From the NCBI RefSeq assembly GCF_019968765.1, contig NZ_CP074149.1, positions 4,712,001 through 4,776,000 on the forward strand: a stretch of 64,000 nucleotides of DNA, in the 5' to 3' direction. Made by a program: the position numbers and the translations under genes. This stretch comes from Enterobacter sp. JBIWA008 (GTDB lineage: Bacteria > Pseudomonadota > Gammaproteobacteria > Enterobacterales > Enterobacteriaceae). Position 1 is the stretch's first letter, and the number at the start of each line of letters is the position of its first letter. The notes under the pieces are model-generated. The model saw only the letters and a list, made by a program, of their open reading frames with translations, was not told the DNA's origin and did not search any database. Shown here piece after piece: positions 18,990 through 29,880 of this stretch.

Positions 18990-19360
18990 AGCGGTATTCC
19001 TGAACAACCACGGAGGTGAGCCTGCTATTGCAGCATAATCCACAGGCTGTACGCATAGTATGGATCAACTTTTCAACAATCATTCTCCTACTCATTTAGA
19101 AGGGGTGCAACCCGACAGCCGCTACACCCCTTTAACAAGCGGAGCTGTTAATGTGATCAATATCACACTTTATAATCAACATGGTGATAATACGTTCACT
19201 TTGTATTAACGCCATTAGAACAGCTGTACCGACATTGTGGTATTCTGATGATATCCCTCGTGGAATTGAGGGATTAACGCAAATTTTCACCTTTGCGGTC
19301 ATTCTTCAGCCGCGAAGTCAAAACTACATATGTAAGCAATGTCGAAACAAGGAGTGACCC
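18990..19360. other. fdhD-fdoG divergent intergenic region
   Basis: 371 bases with no gene except the possible 18-codon fdhD extension. It is AT-rich at 19080-19260 and carries one strong regulatory palindrome at 19152-19167 (listed separately). Promoters for both directions must be here; none was assigned with confidence. Confidence 0.5.
19152..19167. promoter_or_regulatory. CRP-like (possibly FNR-like) palindrome upstream of fdoG
   Basis: TGTGA-TCAATA-TCACA has both CRP half-sites perfect. The inner part TGATCAATATCA is also 8 of 10 for the FNR consensus TTGAT-N4-ATCAA. It is 194 bases before fdoG and 163 bases before the fdhD start. Confidence 0.65.
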
Positions 19361-22300
19361 ATGCAGGTCAGCAGAAGGCAGTTCTTTAAGATCTGCGCTG
19401 GCGGTATGGCAGGCACCACGGCGGCGGCACTGGGCTTTGCGCCCGGCGTAGCGCTGGCGGAGACGCGGCAATATAAACTGCTGCGCACCCGTGAAACCCG
19501 TAATACCTGTACGTACTGCTCTGTCGGTTGCGGGCTGTTGATGTATAGCCTCGGCGACGGTGCTAAAAACGCCAAAGCGTCTATCTTCCATATCGAAGGT
19601 GACCCGGATCATCCGGTTAACCGCGGCGCGCTGTGCCCGAAAGGTGCCGGTCTGGTTGACTTTATCCACTCTGAAAGCCGCCTGAAATTCCCTGAATATC
19701 GTGCGCCTGGCTCTGATAAATGGCAGCAAATTAGCTGGGAAGAGGCGTTCGACCGCATCGCAAAACATATTAAAGAAGACCGCGATGCGAACTTTGTTGA
19801 GAAGAACGCCGACGGCGTCACGGTCAACCGCTGGCTCTCCACCGGGATGCTGTGTGCCTCTGCTTCCAGCAACGAAACCGGTTATTTAACCCAGAAATTT
19901 ACGCGCGCACTCGGTATGCTCGCGGTCGATAACCAGGCGCGCGTCTGACACGGACCAACGGTAGCAAGTCTTGCTCCAACATTTGGTCGCGGTGCGATGA
20001 CCAACCACTGGGTCGACATCAAAAACGCCAACCTCATTGTGGTGATGGGCGGTAACGCCGCTGAAGCGCACCCTGTCGGGTTCCGCTGGGCGATGGAAGC
20101 CAAAATCCACAACGGTGCGAAACTGATTGTGATCGATCCCCGCTTTACGCGTACTGCGTCAGTGGCGGATTTCTACACCCCTATTCGTTCAGGTACTGAC
20201 ATCACTTTCCTGTCAGGCGTATTGCTGTACCTGATGACCAACGAAAAATATAACCGCGAATACACCGAAGCCTATACCAACGCCAGCCTGATCGTGCGTG
20301 AGGATTACCACTTCGAAGATGGCCTGTTCAGCGGTTACGACGCCGAAAAACGCAAATACGACAAAACCAGCTGGAACTACGAGCTGGATGAAAAAGGCTT
20401 TGCGAAGCGCGACACCACCCTGCAACACCCGCGCTGCGTGTGGAACCTGCTGAAAGAGCACGTTTCCCGCTACACGCCGGAGGTTGTCGAAAACATCTGC
20501 GGTACGCCGAAGGCAGACTTCCTGAAGGTATGCGAGCTTATCGCCGAAACCAGCGCGAAAGACAAAACCGCGTCGTTCCTGTACGCCCTCGGCTGGACGC
20601 AGCACTCCATCGGTGCGCAGAACATCCGTACCATGGCGATGGTTCAGCTCCTGCTCGGCAACATGGGGATGGCAGGCGGCGGCGTGAACGCCCTGCGCGG
20701 TCACTCCAACATTCAGGGTCTGACCGACCTCGGCCTGCTGTCTCAAAGCCTGCCGGGTTACATGAACCTGCCAAGCGAGAAACAGACCGATCTGCAAACC
20801 TACCTGACGGCCAGCACGCCTAAACCGCTGCTCGAAGGCCAGGTAAACTACTGGGGCAACTATCCGAAGTTCTTCGTCTCAATGATGAAAGCCTTCTTCG
20901 GCGACAAAGCGACGGCTGAAAACAGCTGGGGCTTTGACTGGCTGCCGAAGTGGGACAAAGGCTACGACGTTCTGCAGTATTTCGAGATGATGCACCAGGG
21001 CAAAGTGAACGGCTACCTGTGCCAGGGCTTTAACCCGGTTGCCTCGTTCCCGAACAAGAACAAGGTTGTTGAGTCTCTGTCGAAGCTGAAGTTCCTGGTG
21101 ACGATTGACCCGCTCAATACCGAGACTTCAACCTTCTGGCAGAACCACGGTGAATCGAACGACGTCGATCCATCCAAGATTCAGACCGAAGTGTTCCGTC
21201 TGCCGTCTACCTGCTTCGCGGAAGAGAACGGTTCTATCGTCAACTCCGGACGCTGGCTGCAGTGGCACTGGAAAGGCGCGGACGCCCCGGGTATCGCCAT
21301 GAACGACGGCGAGATCCTGGCCGGTATCTTCTTACGCCTGCGTAAGATGTATGCGGCAGAAGGCGGCGCGAACCCTGAGCCGGTGCTGAACATGACCTGG
21401 AACTACTCGACGCCGGAAAACCCAGCGCCGGAAGAAGTGGCGATGGAGAGCAACGGTAAGGCGCTGGCGGACGTTATCGACCCGGCCACCGGTACCGTGC
21501 TGGCGAAGAAAGGCGATCAGCTCAGCACCTTCGCGCACCTGCGCGATGACGGCACCACGTCAAGCGGCTGCTGGATCTTTGCCGGTAGCTGGACGCCGAA
21601 GGGCAACCAGATGGCCAACCGCGACAACGCCGACCCGTCGGGCCTCGGCAATACGCTGGGCTGGGCATGGGCGTGGCCGCTCAACCGCCGCATCCTCTAT
21701 AACCGCGCATCCGCTGATCCACAGGGCAACCCGTGGGATCCGAAGCGTCAGCTTCTGAAGTGGGACGGCGCGAAATGGGGCGGCGTGGATATTCCGGACT
21801 ACAGCACTGCCGCACCAGGCAGCGATGTCGGACCGTTTATCATGCAGCCTGAAGGGATGGGGCGTCTGTTTGCTATCGATAAGATGGCGGAAGGGCCGTT
21901 CCCGGAACACTACGAGCCGTTTGAGACGCCGCTGGGTACCAACCCGCTGCACCCGAACGTGGTCTCTAACCCGGCAGCCCGTATCTTCAAGGGCGATTTC
22001 GAAGCGCTGGGTAAAAAGGACAAGTTCCCGTACGTGGGCACCACCTACCGTCTGACCGAGCACTTCCACTACTGGACCAAGCACGCGCTGCTTAACGCCA
22101 TCGCGCAGCCGGAACAGTTTGTGGAGATCGGCGAGAAGCTGGCGGGCAAGCTCGGCATCGCCCATGGCGATACCGTGAAGGTCTCCTCTAACCGCGGCTA
22201 TATCAAAGCCAAGGCGGTGGTGACCAAGCGTATCCGCACGCTGAACGTTCACGGTCAGCAGGTGGATACCATCGGTATTCCGATCCACTGGGGCTATGAG

Positions 22301-22411
22301 GGCGTGGCGAAGAAAGGGTTCATTGCGAACACCCTGACGCCGTTCGTCGGCGATGCGAACACGCAGACGCCGGAGTTTAAGGCCTTCCTCGTGAACGTGG
22401 AAAAGGTGTAA
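19361..22411 (+). CDS. fdoG: Formate dehydrogenase-O alpha subunit FdoG (selenocysteine protein)
   Basis: 1016 residues when the in-frame TGA at 19946-19948 is read as selenocysteine 196; the same frame continues to 22411, and the length equals E. coli FdoG. The molybdenum bis-MGD subunit oxidises formate in the periplasm. A Tat signal (SRRQFFK at residues 4-10, then AGGMAGTTAAALGFAPG) exports it. The [4Fe-4S] motif CTYCSVGCG and downstream GALCPKGAG are intact. SECIS-like hairpin sequence directly follows the TGA. It heads fdoGHI-fdhE. Distinguishing FdoG from FdnG rests on the neighbours fdhD and fdhE. Confidence 0.96.
19946..19990 (+). promoter_or_regulatory. Selenocysteine UGA codon and bacterial SECIS element in fdoG
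   Basis: The UGA is followed by CACGGACCAACGG and the small stem AGCAA/TTGCT around a short GU-containing loop, as in the known fdnG/fdoG SECIS that binds SelB. Confidence 0.85.
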
Positions 22412-22423
22412 CGGAGACGACTT

Positions 22424-23326
22424 ATGGCTTATCAATCTCAAGACATTATCCGTCGTTCCGCGACTAACGGTTTCACGCCCGCGCCTCAGGCGCGGGACCA
22501 CCAGCAGGAAGTGGCGAAGCTTATCGACGTGACCACCTGTATCGGCTGTAAAGCCTGTCAGGTGGCCTGCTCGGAGTGGAACGATCTGCGTGACGAAGTG
22601 GGTCACAACGTCGGGGTGTACGACAACCCGGCTGACCTGACCGCCAAGTCCTGGACGGTAATGCGTTTCTCGGAAGTGGAGCAGAACGACAAGCTGGAAT
22701 GGCTTATCCGCAAAGACGGCTGTATGCACTGTGCGGATCCTGGCTGCCTGAAGGCATGTCCGTCAGAAGGGGCTATCATTCAGTATGCCAACGGCATCGT
22801 CGACTTCCAGTCCGAACAGTGCATCGGCTGCGGCTACTGCATCGCGGGCTGTCCGTTCGACGTACCGCGCCTGAACCCGGAAGACAACCGCGTCTACAAA
22901 TGCACGCTGTGCGTTGACCGCGTCACCGTCGGCCAGGAGCCAGCGTGCGTGAAGACCTGCCCAACCGGCGCTATCCACTTTGGCTCCAAAGAGGATATGA
23001 AAACGCTGGCGGCAGAGCGCGTGGGCGAGCTGAAAACCCGTGGTTACGACAACGCGGGCCTGTACGATCCGGCCGGGGTTGGTGGTACGCACGTGATGTA
23101 CGTGCTGCACCATGCCGACAAGCCGAACCTGTATCACGGCCTGCCGGAAAACCCGGAAATCAGCGCCACCGTGAAGTTCTGGAAAGGCATCTGGAAACCG
23201 CTGGCAGCGGTGGGCTTTGCTGCCACCTTCGCAGCGAGCATCTTCCACTACGTCGGCGTCGGTCCGAACCGCGCGGAAGAGGAAGACGACAACCTGCATG
23301 AAGAGAAAGACGAGGTGCGCAAATGA
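22424..23326 (+). CDS. fdoH: Formate dehydrogenase-O iron-sulfur subunit FdoH
   Basis: 300 residues, the family length. It carries electrons from FdoG to FdoI through four [4Fe-4S] clusters; the cysteine groups [38 protein letters not shown] and CTLCVDRV...CVKTCP are complete. One C-terminal membrane helix (about 257-278, ending HYVGVGP) anchors it with the bulk in the periplasm. It starts 12 bases after fdoG and overlaps fdoI by 4 bases. Confidence 0.97.
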   Translation: MAYQSQDIIRRSATNGFTPAPQARDHQQEVAKLIDVTTCIGCKACQVACSEWNDLRDEVGHNVGVYDNPADLTAKSWTVMRFSEVEQNDKLEWLIRKDGCMHCADPGCLKACPSEGAIIQYANGIVDFQSEQCIGCGYCIAGCPFDVPRLNPEDNRVYKCTLCVDRVTVGQEPACVKTCPTGAIHFGSKEDMKTLAAERVGELKTRGYDNAGLYDPAGVGGTHVMYVLHHADKPNLYHGLPENPEISATVKFWKGIWKPLAAVGFAATFAASIFHYVGVGPNRAEEEDDNLHEEKDEVRK

Positions 23327-23958
23327 GAAAACGTGACACCATCGTGCGCTACACCGCGCCGGAACGCATCAACCACTGGATCACCGCCTTCTGCTTTATG
23401 CTGGCGGCGATAAGCGGGCTGGGGTTCTTCTTCCCCTCCTTCAACTGGCTAATGCAGATCATGGGGACACCACAGCTGGCGCGTATCCTGCACCCGTTTG
23501 TGGGCGTCATCATGTTCGCGTCGTTCATCATCATGTTTTTCCGCTACTGGCACCATAACCTAATCAATCGGGATGATATCTTTTGGGCGAAGAATATTCG
23601 TAAGATCGTCGTCAACGAGGAAGTGGGTGATACCGGGCGTTATAACTTCGGCCAGAAATGCGTATTCTGGGCGGCGATTATCTTCCTGGTCCTGTTGCTG
23701 GTGAGCGGCGTGATCATCTGGCGTCCATACTTTGCGCCTGCTTTCTCAATCCCGGTGATCCGATTCGCGCTGATGCTGCATTCATTTGCCGCAGTAGCGT
23801 TAATTGTGGTTATCATGGTGCATATCTACGCCGCCCTTTGGGTGAAAGGCACCATTACCGCGATGGTGGAAGGATGGGTAACCAGTACGTGGGCGAAGAA
23901 ACATCACCCGCGCTGGTACCGTGAAGTCCGAAAGACAACGGAAAAGAAAACTGAATGA
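23323..23958 (+). CDS. fdoI: Formate dehydrogenase-O cytochrome b556 subunit FdoI
   Basis: 211 residues, four membrane helices, the usual length. This inner-membrane subunit binds two haem b groups and passes electrons to quinone; candidate ligand histidines lie in [16 protein letters not shown] and [26 protein letters not shown] overlaps link it to fdoH before and fdhE after. Confidence 0.96.
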   Translation: MRKRDTIVRYTAPERINHWITAFCFMLAAISGLGFFFPSFNWLMQIMGTPQLARILHPFVGVIMFASFIIMFFRYWHHNLINRDDIFWAKNIRKIVVNEEVGDTGRYNFGQKCVFWAAIIFLVLLLVSGVIIWRPYFAPAFSIPVIRFALMLHSFAAVALIVVIMVHIYAALWVKGTITAMVEGWVTSTWAKKHHPRWYREVRKTTEKKTE

Positions 23959-24884
23959 GTATTCGCATAATCCCGCAAGATGAGCTGGGGTCGAGCGAGA
24001 AACGCACGGCGGATTATATTCCGCCGTTGTTATTCCCCAGACTCAAGAACCTCTACAACCGCCGCGCAGAGCGTCTGCGCGAGCTGGCAGAGAACAACCC
24101 GCTGGGCGATTTTCTGCGCTTTGCCGCGCTGGTCGCCCACGCGCAGGAAGTGGTGCTGTACGACCACCCGCTGCAAATGGACCTGACCGCGCGCATCAAA
24201 GAAGCCAACGCGCAGGGCAAGCCGCCGCTGGATATTCACGTCCTGCCGCGCGACAAGCACTGGCAAAAGCTGCTGCATTCGCTCATTGCCGAGCTGAAGC
24301 CCGAGATGAGCGGTACCGCGCTGGCGGTCATCGAAAATCTGGAAAAAGCCTCTGACCTGGAGCTGGAAGAGATGGCGAGCGCGCTGTTTGCCTCTGACTT
24401 CTCGCTGGTGAGCAGCGATAAAGCGCCGTTTATCTGGGCTGCGCTGTCGCTTTACTGGGCGCAAATGGCGAGCCTGATCCCGGGCAAAGCCCGCGCCGAA
24501 TACGGCGAGGCGCGCCAGTTCTGCCCGGTCTGCGGCTCCATGCCGGTCTCCAGCATGGTGCAGATTGGCACCACGCAGGGGCTACGCTACCTGCACTGCA
24601 ACCTGTGTGAAACCGAGTGGCACGTGGTGCGCATAAAGTGCAGCAACTGCGAGCAGACTCGCAATCTCAACTACTGGTCGCTGGAAAATGAAGACGCAGC
24701 GGTGAAAGCCGAAAGCTGCGGCGACTGCGGCACTTACCTGAAGATTCTGTATCAGGAAAAAGACCCGAAAGTCGAAGCGGTGGCCGACGATCTCGCCTCG
24801 CTGATTCTGGATGCGAAGATGGAGCAGGAGGGCTTTGCCCGCAGCTCGATTAACCCGTTCCTGTTCCCGGGCGAAGGGGAGTAA
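23955..24884 (+). CDS. fdhE: Formate dehydrogenase accessory protein FdhE
   Basis: 309 residues, same as E. coli. A cytoplasmic rubredoxin-like protein needed for assembly of respiratory formate dehydrogenases. Four CxxC pairs in the C-terminal half (CPVCGS, CNLCET, CSNCEQ, CGDCGT) bind iron. It closes the fdo operon with a 4-base overlap. Confidence 0.96.
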   Translation: MSIRIIPQDELGSSEKRTADYIPPLLFPRLKNLYNRRAERLRELAENNPLGDFLRFAALVAHAQEVVLYDHPLQMDLTARIKEANAQGKPPLDIHVLPRDKHWQKLLHSLIAELKPEMSGTALAVIENLEKASDLELEEMASALFASDFSLVSSDKAPFIWAALSLYWAQMASLIPGKARAEYGEARQFCPVCGSMPVSSMVQIGTTQGLRYLHCNLCETEWHVVRIKCSNCEQTRNLNYWSLENEDAAVKAESCGDCGTYLKILYQEKDPKVEAVADDLASLILDAKMEQEGFARSSINPFLFPGEGE

Positions 24885-24898
24885 TTCCCTGTGACAGT

Positions 24899-24926
24899 GC
24901 CGGGCGGCGCGTGCTTGCCCGGCCTA
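24899..24926. repeat. REP-type palindromic element 2
   Basis: GCCGGGCGGCGCG...GCCCGGCCTAC, 14 bases after the fdhE stop; a variant of the other REP copies in this window. The rest of the 218-base gap to the esterase shows no gene. Confidence 0.75.
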
Positions 24927-25102
24927 CAGCTCGACAGCACTTCCCGCCGTCTTTCATGCCAAATACTCCCCCTTCTCGTTGAAAGACGCGTTATCGCCTT
25001 GCGAGCCGCTTTCCAGATTGTTGTCCGCAACGCTATTCTTGTTTTCTTTTGAATCAAACCAGGCTATAAAACTGTATATCCATACAGCTAAAGGGAATTC
25101 TC

Positions 25103-26023
25103 ATGGCACTGGAACAGGGTATTGCGCAGCTGGTTCAGGGATTTATCGCTGCAGGTCGGCCCTCGTCGCGTCGACAGACCATTGAGGTGCGACGAGCAGG
25201 CTATATCGCCAGCACGGGGCTTGCCGGGGAGACCGAAACGCGCGTTCAGGTGGAGACGCTTGTTCTTGAGGGTCTTACCATTCGGGTATATTCACCTCTC
25301 GATGCGCCTGAACTATTGCCTGCTGCCATCTACTACCACGGCGGATGTTTTATCAGCGGCGGCTTTGATACCCATGACAACCAACTCCGTCAGTTAGCCT
25401 GCTACGGCAATTGCCGGGTGATTGCAATTCAGTACAGGCTGGCACCGGAGCATACTTTCCCCGCCGCACATGACGATGCGGAAAGAGGTGCGGATCTGGT
25501 CTGGCAATATGCAGACAAATTAGGCGTGGATAAAAACCGGCTCACCCTCTGTGGAGACAGCGCAGGAGGGCATCTGGCGCTGGTAACGGCGCTGCGGCTT
25601 AAGGCGAAAGGGCGATGGAAACCCGCACAGCTCATTCTCATCTATCCCATGCTCGACGCCACCGCCAGTTTTGAAAGCTATGCCCTTAATGGCACGGATT
25701 ATATTATCACCCGCGATACCCTGCTCAGTGGGTATGAAATGTATCTCGCAGAGACTGACCGGCAGCATCCGGAAGCCAGCCCGCTGTGGCGCGATGATTT
25801 TTACGGGCTTCCGCCAGTGCATATCATTACAGCAGAGTACGATCCGCTGTGCGATGAGGGAGAAATGTTGTATCAGCATCTGACTGAGCAGGGTGTGAAG
25901 TGTACCGCTCAGCGCTGGCTGGGCGTCATCCATGGCTTCTTTCAGCTTGGCGGCGTCAGCCAGTCAGCGCGAGACGTTATGCGGGATATCGCCGGGCGGA
26001 TTCAGCATGCCCGGGGAGCGTGA
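25103..26023 (+). CDS. HSL-family (type IV) esterase / alpha-beta hydrolase
   Basis: 306 residues, cytoplasmic, without a signal peptide. The oxyanion motif HGG is at 79-81 and the nucleophile Ser153 is in GDSAGG; Asp247 (EYDPLCDEG) and His277 (VIHGFF) complete the triad. This is the hormone-sensitive-lipase family of small-ester hydrolases, like E. coli Aes. The substrate is unknown. AAAGGGAAT precedes the ATG. I do not recall a gene of this type between fdhE and yiiD in E. coli, so it looks like an accessory gene; it is convergent with fabY, 8 bases away. Confidence 0.88.
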   Translation: MALEQGIAQLVQGFIAAGRPSSRRQTIEVRRAGYIASTGLAGETETRVQVETLVLEGLTIRVYSPLDAPELLPAAIYYHGGCFISGGFDTHDNQLRQLACYGNCRVIAIQYRLAPEHTFPAAHDDAERGADLVWQYADKLGVDKNRLTLCGDSAGGHLALVTALRLKAKGRWKPAQLILIYPMLDATASFESYALNGTDYIITRDTLLSGYEMYLAETDRQHPEASPLWRDDFYGLPPVHIITAEYDPLCDEGEMLYQHLTEQGVKCTAQRWLGVIHGFFQLGGVSQSARDVMRDIAGRIQHARGA

Positions 26024-26031
26024 ACAGGAGA

Positions 26032-27021
26032 TTACTCCTCCTCGTTCCCACCCTCTTCATACGCGCCGAAGGGCTTCGCCGGAAGAACGATGTAGGTGCC
26101 TTCAAACACTGCACCCGGTGTTTTATCGCCAAACAGCTCAACCTGCATTTGTACGCGCGCTTTGCGGCCGCGTGCCAGACGGTCAAGATCGCCACCCAGT
26201 GACCCCAGATCGGCCACGGCGCTCGGCTTGCCGCTTATCGGTGCGCTATAGCGAATGTGGGCATCGGCCAGAATGATGGTGCCGCCCAGATGGCGCTCGC
26301 GGAGCATCAGCCAGATAAGTCCCCAGCCGGTGAGCGTGGCCAGTGAGAAAAGACTTCCGGCAAACAGGGTGTGGTGCGGGTTCTGATTGCCGGTTTCCGG
26401 CATGGTGGTAATAAATTTTTGTCCGGTGTACTGCTGAATGCGCACGCCCATTTTTTCACTGAGCGGAATGTGCTGATACCAGGCCTGCTGCAGCTGACCA
26501 CACCAGTCGGCGCGATGAAGAATATCATCCAGCGTGGCGATGGGTTTAATCATCAAAAAATGACGAATCGGCGTGGTTTGCGGGGTCGTGATTTCCCCCT
26601 GATTCACAAAACCAAGCTTGGCGAAGAATTCTACGGCATCTTCGCGAGCGCTACAGGTGACGCGCTTAACGCCTTCCTGACGGGCCACGGACTCAAGGGT
26701 CATCGCCATTAGCGTCCCCAGCCCTTTGTCCTGTACGGAGGGATGAACCGCCATAAAGCGAATAGACGCTTCGTTATCGGCGTTGATATACAAACGCCCG
26801 ACGGCGACGAGGTTACCCTCTTCGTCCATCACCATCTGATGGTGGGCCATCGCGTCCCAGGCATCGCGTTCAGAGCCTTTTGGCTGATGCAGTGGCTTGC
26901 GCAGCATTTCCCAGCGGAACTGGTAATAAGCGTCTAACTCTTCTTCCGTTTGCGGTACTCGAAGGTGATACATAGCTGTACTCTCTCTTGTTACCCGCGG
27001 CCACGCCGCCAGTTGGCTCAT
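26032..27021 (-). CDS. fabY: Acetyltransferase/thioesterase-fold protein FabY (YiiD)
   Basis: 329 residues from the ATG at 27021, which overlaps the dtd stop (ATGA) and matches the E. coli start [23 protein letters not shown] at 26973 is an internal alternative. An N-terminal GNAT domain ([20 protein letters not shown], acetyl-CoA loop) is fused to a C-terminal hot-dog thioesterase-like domain ([20 protein letters not shown]). E. coli YiiD has been linked to initiation of fatty acid synthesis. It is the last gene of yihX-yihY-dtd-fabY. Confidence 0.93.
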   Translation of the reverse strand: MSQLAAWPRVTRESTAMYHLRVPQTEEELDAYYQFRWEMLRKPLHQPKGSERDAWDAMAHHQMVMDEEGNLVAVGRLYINADNEASIRFMAVHPSVQDKGLGTLMAMTLESVARQEGVKRVTCSAREDAVEFFAKLGFVNQGEITTPQTTPIRHFLMIKPIATLDDILHRADWCGQLQQAWYQHIPLSEKMGVRIQQYTGQKFITTMPETGNQNPHHTLFAGSLFSLATLTGWGLIWLMLRERHLGGTIILADAHIRYSAPISGKPSAVADLGSLGGDLDRLARGRKARVQMQVELFGDKTPGAVFEGTYIVLPAKPFGAYEEGGNEEE

Positions 27022-27455
27022 ACCTGGAGCCAGAATGTGACGGGACCATCGTTCACCAGCGAAACCTGCATATCTGCAGCGAATCGTCCGGTTTGCGTAT
27101 TCATTTCCTGCTGGCGACAACGCTCAACAAAGTACTCGTATAGTGCTTCTGCTCGATCCGGCGCGGCGCCTTTGGAGAAGCTCGGGCGCATGCCGCGCTC
27201 GGTATCCGCTGCCAGCGTAAACTGGGAAACCACCAGCACGCTGCCGCCCGCCTGCTGGACGTTCAGGTTCATCTTGCCTTCCGCATCGCTGAAAATGCGG
27301 TAGCCCAGCACGCGCTCGCACAAGCGGTTGGCTTTTTGTTCGTCATCATCCTTTTCGACACCTAACAACACCAAAAGTCCTGGGCCAATTTCACCCGTCA
27401 CCTTTCCCTCCACGGTGACGCTGGCACGGGTTACGCGCTGTATCAATGCAATCAT
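27018..27455 (-). CDS. dtd: D-aminoacyl-tRNA deacylase Dtd
   Basis: 145 residues, the family length. It removes D-amino acids from mischarged tRNAs in the cytoplasm. The family motifs [10 protein letters not shown] and [11 protein letters not shown] (Gly-cisPro loop) are intact. Four-base overlaps with yihY upstream and fabY downstream show a coupled operon. Confidence 0.97.
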   Translation of the reverse strand: MIALIQRVTRASVTVEGKVTGEIGPGLLVLLGVEKDDDEQKANRLCERVLGYRIFSDAEGKMNLNVQQAGGSVLVVSQFTLAADTERGMRPSFSKGAAPDRAEALYEYFVERCRQQEMNTQTGRFAADMQVSLVNDGPVTFWLQV

Positions 27456-28333
27456 GGTTGGTCTGCTTCTTGTTGTTTTTCAGCTGCTGCTGCTTTTTTC
27501 AGTTCGCGGTATACGCCGAGAGTGACAGTTATTTCGGCACCAAGCAAGACGATACACCAGGTCCAGTAGACCCAGACAAACAAAATGGGGATCACCGCCA
27601 GCACGCCGTAAATCAGCTGATAGGACGGAAACATGGTGATGTAGAGGGCGAACCCTTTTTTTCCCAGTTCAAAGAGTACCGCGGCCACCAGTGCGCCAAT
27701 AACGGCATCACGGTTAGGCACGCGCGTGGTCGGGACAACGCTATAAAGCAACCAGAAAGAGAGCCATGACAAAATCAGCGGGAAGATGCGCAGGACGTTA
27801 TCAATGGCACCGTTAAAATCGCTCGCCCAACGCAATGACAGAAGGTACGAGCTGATCGCAAGGCTCGCCCCGGCCAGCAGCGGGCCAAGCGTTAAGATCA
27901 TCCAGTAGACGGCAAACGAGTAAACCTTGGGCCGCGCTTTTTTACTGCGCCAGATGGTGTTGAGCGCGCTATCAATGGCGTACATCAACAGCAGCGCGGT
28001 GACGATAAGACCGCACGCCCCCACCGCCGTCATCTTGTTAGAGTTGGCAACAAACTGCTCGATGTAGTTCTGAATGATGTCGCCGGTGGCGGGAATGAAA
28101 TTCGCGAAAACAAAGTGGCGAAGCTGTACGCTCACTTCCGCAAACATCGGGAAGGCGGAAAAAAGCGCAAAGATGACCGCCACCAGCGGCACCAGTGAAA
28201 GCAACGACACGTAGGCGAGGTTACCCGCCAGCGTGGTCATGTTGTCCTCATCAATCCGGTGCCAGAGCAGCTTCAGCCAGGCCCGCAGCGGACGCGTATG
28301 ATGTGTGGCTTTTTGATGAACGGTTTTTAGCAT
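27452..28333 (-). CDS. yihY: YihY/BrkB family inner-membrane protein
   Basis: 293 residues with about six membrane helices; [19 protein letters not shown] is the family signature. Once misnamed ribonuclease BN; the true function is not known. It overlaps yihX by 7 bases and dtd by 4. Confidence 0.94.
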   Translation of the reverse strand: MLKTVHQKATHHTRPLRAWLKLLWHRIDEDNMTTLAGNLAYVSLLSLVPLVAVIFALFSAFPMFAEVSVQLRHFVFANFIPATGDIIQNYIEQFVANSNKMTAVGACGLIVTALLLMYAIDSALNTIWRSKKARPKVYSFAVYWMILTLGPLLAGASLAISSYLLSLRWASDFNGAIDNVLRIFPLILSWLSFWLLYSVVPTTRVPNRDAVIGALVAAVLFELGKKGFALYITMFPSYQLIYGVLAVIPILFVWVYWTWCIVLLGAEITVTLGVYRELKKAAAAEKQQEADQP

Positions 28334-28926
28334 AGCTGCTTCGCAAAGTAGTTGGGGATCGTCTCTTTTCCGGTCACCAGAATTGACGTGATACCCAACT
28401 GGTTAGCTCCCTCTATATTATCGGCATTGTCGTCGAAAAAGACCGCATCGCCCGCGGTGAATCCCTCTGCCAGCAGAACAGCCTGATAAATTCGCGCTTC
28501 AGGCTTACGCATGCCCATCTCCTGCGAGAGATAGATTTTATCTGCCGCCGCCTTAACCTCAGGGTATTCTTCAGGCCAAAACCTGGTGTGGAGGCGGTTG
28601 GTATTGGACAGGACAACCACGCGGTGTCCCTGCTCGCGCAGCTTGTGCATGATGTCGATCACTTCAGGCCGGATGGCGACAAATACGGCCTGCCAGCCGT
28701 GTGAAAACTGCTCGTAGCTTAACGAGAGCCCCATCTCCTGACAGAAACGTTCTGCAAATTCCTCGTCGCTGATTTCACCGCGCTCGTGCTGGTGGAAGGT
28801 CTCGCTCATCGCGAAATTCTGCTTTAACGTCGCCAGCGGAACACGGCTAAAATCGCTCCATGCGCCCAGCACCCGATTAAAATCGATGTCGACGATTACA
28901 TTTCCTAAGTCAAAGATATAAAGCAT
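28327..28926 (-). CDS. yihX: HAD phosphatase YihX (alpha-D-glucose-1-phosphate phosphatase)
   Basis: 199 residues, same as E. coli. HAD motifs are [15 protein letters not shown] (nucleophile Asp and acid Asp-like position), [20 protein letters not shown] (Lys) and [14 protein letters not shown]. The E. coli enzyme removes phosphate from alpha-glucose 1-phosphate. First gene of the yihX-yihY-dtd-fabY operon, with GGAGATAAAC before the ATG. Confidence 0.95.
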   Translation of the reverse strand: MLYIFDLGNVIVDIDFNRVLGAWSDFSRVPLATLKQNFAMSETFHQHERGEISDEEFAERFCQEMGLSLSYEQFSHGWQAVFVAIRPEVIDIMHKLREQGHRVVVLSNTNRLHTRFWPEEYPEVKAAADKIYLSQEMGMRKPEARIYQAVLLAEGFTAGDAVFFDDNADNIEGANQLGITSILVTGKETIPNYFAKQLC

Positions 28927-29045
28927 GTTTATCTCCTGCTCGCCGTGGAAAATTAACTGTAGCGGGAAAGAGAAGGTTTGGCTATGCGCCAGATTCAGCT
29001 TAGAGAAAGGAGCAGCCCGAACCTGAAGTCCGGGCCATAAACGGA

Positions 29046-29846
29046 TTACCCCGCCTGCTGTTCGTCGTTTGAATTCACTTCAACCACCTCAACCTTGCTG
29101 GATTTGAGATGGTTTTGCAGCGTGGGGCCGGGGAGTTCATCAGTAAAGAGCGCCGTGGCCTGCGCCACGTTGCCAATTTCCACGGCGGCGGATGCGGTGT
29201 ACTTCGTATGATCGGCTGCCAGTAAAATATGGCGCGAGTGAGCCATCATGGTTTTCACCACGCTGGCTTCATTGACGTCAAACTCCATCATCGCGCCGTC
29301 ATGCTCAATCGCCCCCACGCTGGTCACGAGATAGTCCGCCCGGAAGCCAGACACAAACGTCGCCGCCGCAGGGCCGATGATGCCGCCGTTATGCGGGCGC
29401 AGCGTGCCGCCGGGCACCATCACTTCAAAGCGCGGATTTTTATAGAGAATGTGCGCCACCCGCAGGCTGTTGGTAATGATGCGCAAATGATTGTGATTAA
29501 GTAGCGCCCGGGCGACATGCTCCACCGTCGTACCGATGGTGATGAAGATGGTCGAGCCATCGGGAATGTAGTCCGCAATCGCTTCGGCAATCGCCCGCTT
29601 CTCTTCGGTGAGAGACACTTCTCGCTGCTCGAAGGCTGTGTTCACCACGCTTGACGCCCGGCCCGCCCCACCATGATGGCGCGTAATCAGCCCCTGCTCG
29701 CTGAGCTTACGAATATCCCGCCGCACCGTTTGCGTGGAGACATCCAGCAGCTGCGCCAGTTCATCAATGTTCATATAGCCGCGATCGGCAATCAGCGTCA
29801 GCAGCTGATCGTGACGCGGGTTGCCGGTCAGTTCGGTAAGGCTCAT
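29046..29846 (-). CDS. csqR: DeoR-family regulator CsqR (YihW) of sulfoquinovose genes
   Basis: 266 residues from the ATG at 29846 with AGAGGA upstream; the open frame extends 30 codons into the yihV end but the conserved start is MSLTELTGNPRHDQLL. A DeoR HTH (MNIDELAQLLDVSTQTVRRDIRKLSEQG) precedes the sugar-phosphate sensor domain. In E. coli YihW represses the sulfoquinovose genes and is relieved by sulfoquinovose derivatives. It follows yihV by 34 bases, in the same transcription unit. Confidence 0.95.
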   Translation of the reverse strand: MSLTELTGNPRHDQLLTLIADRGYMNIDELAQLLDVSTQTVRRDIRKLSEQGLITRHHGGAGRASSVVNTAFEQREVSLTEEKRAIAEAIADYIPDGSTIFITIGTTVEHVARALLNHNHLRIITNSLRVAHILYKNPRFEVMVPGGTLRPHNGGIIGPAAATFVSGFRADYLVTSVGAIEHDGAMMEFDVNEASVVKTMMAHSRHILLAADHTKYTASAAVEIGNVAQATALFTDELPGPTLQNHLKSSKVEVVEVNSNDEQQAG

Positions 29847-29880
29847 GGGCTGTCCTCTGAAAACCATCACGCCCCGCATT

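Noticed and set aside
19361..19996. fdoG as a broken gene or pseudogene because of the TGA
   Set aside because: The frame resumes with intact family sequence, the position equals Sec196 and a SECIS element follows.
29011..29032. Hairpin GCCCGAACC...GTCCGGGC after csqR as a terminator
   Set aside because: No T run follows on the minus strand, so a Rho-independent terminator is not supported.
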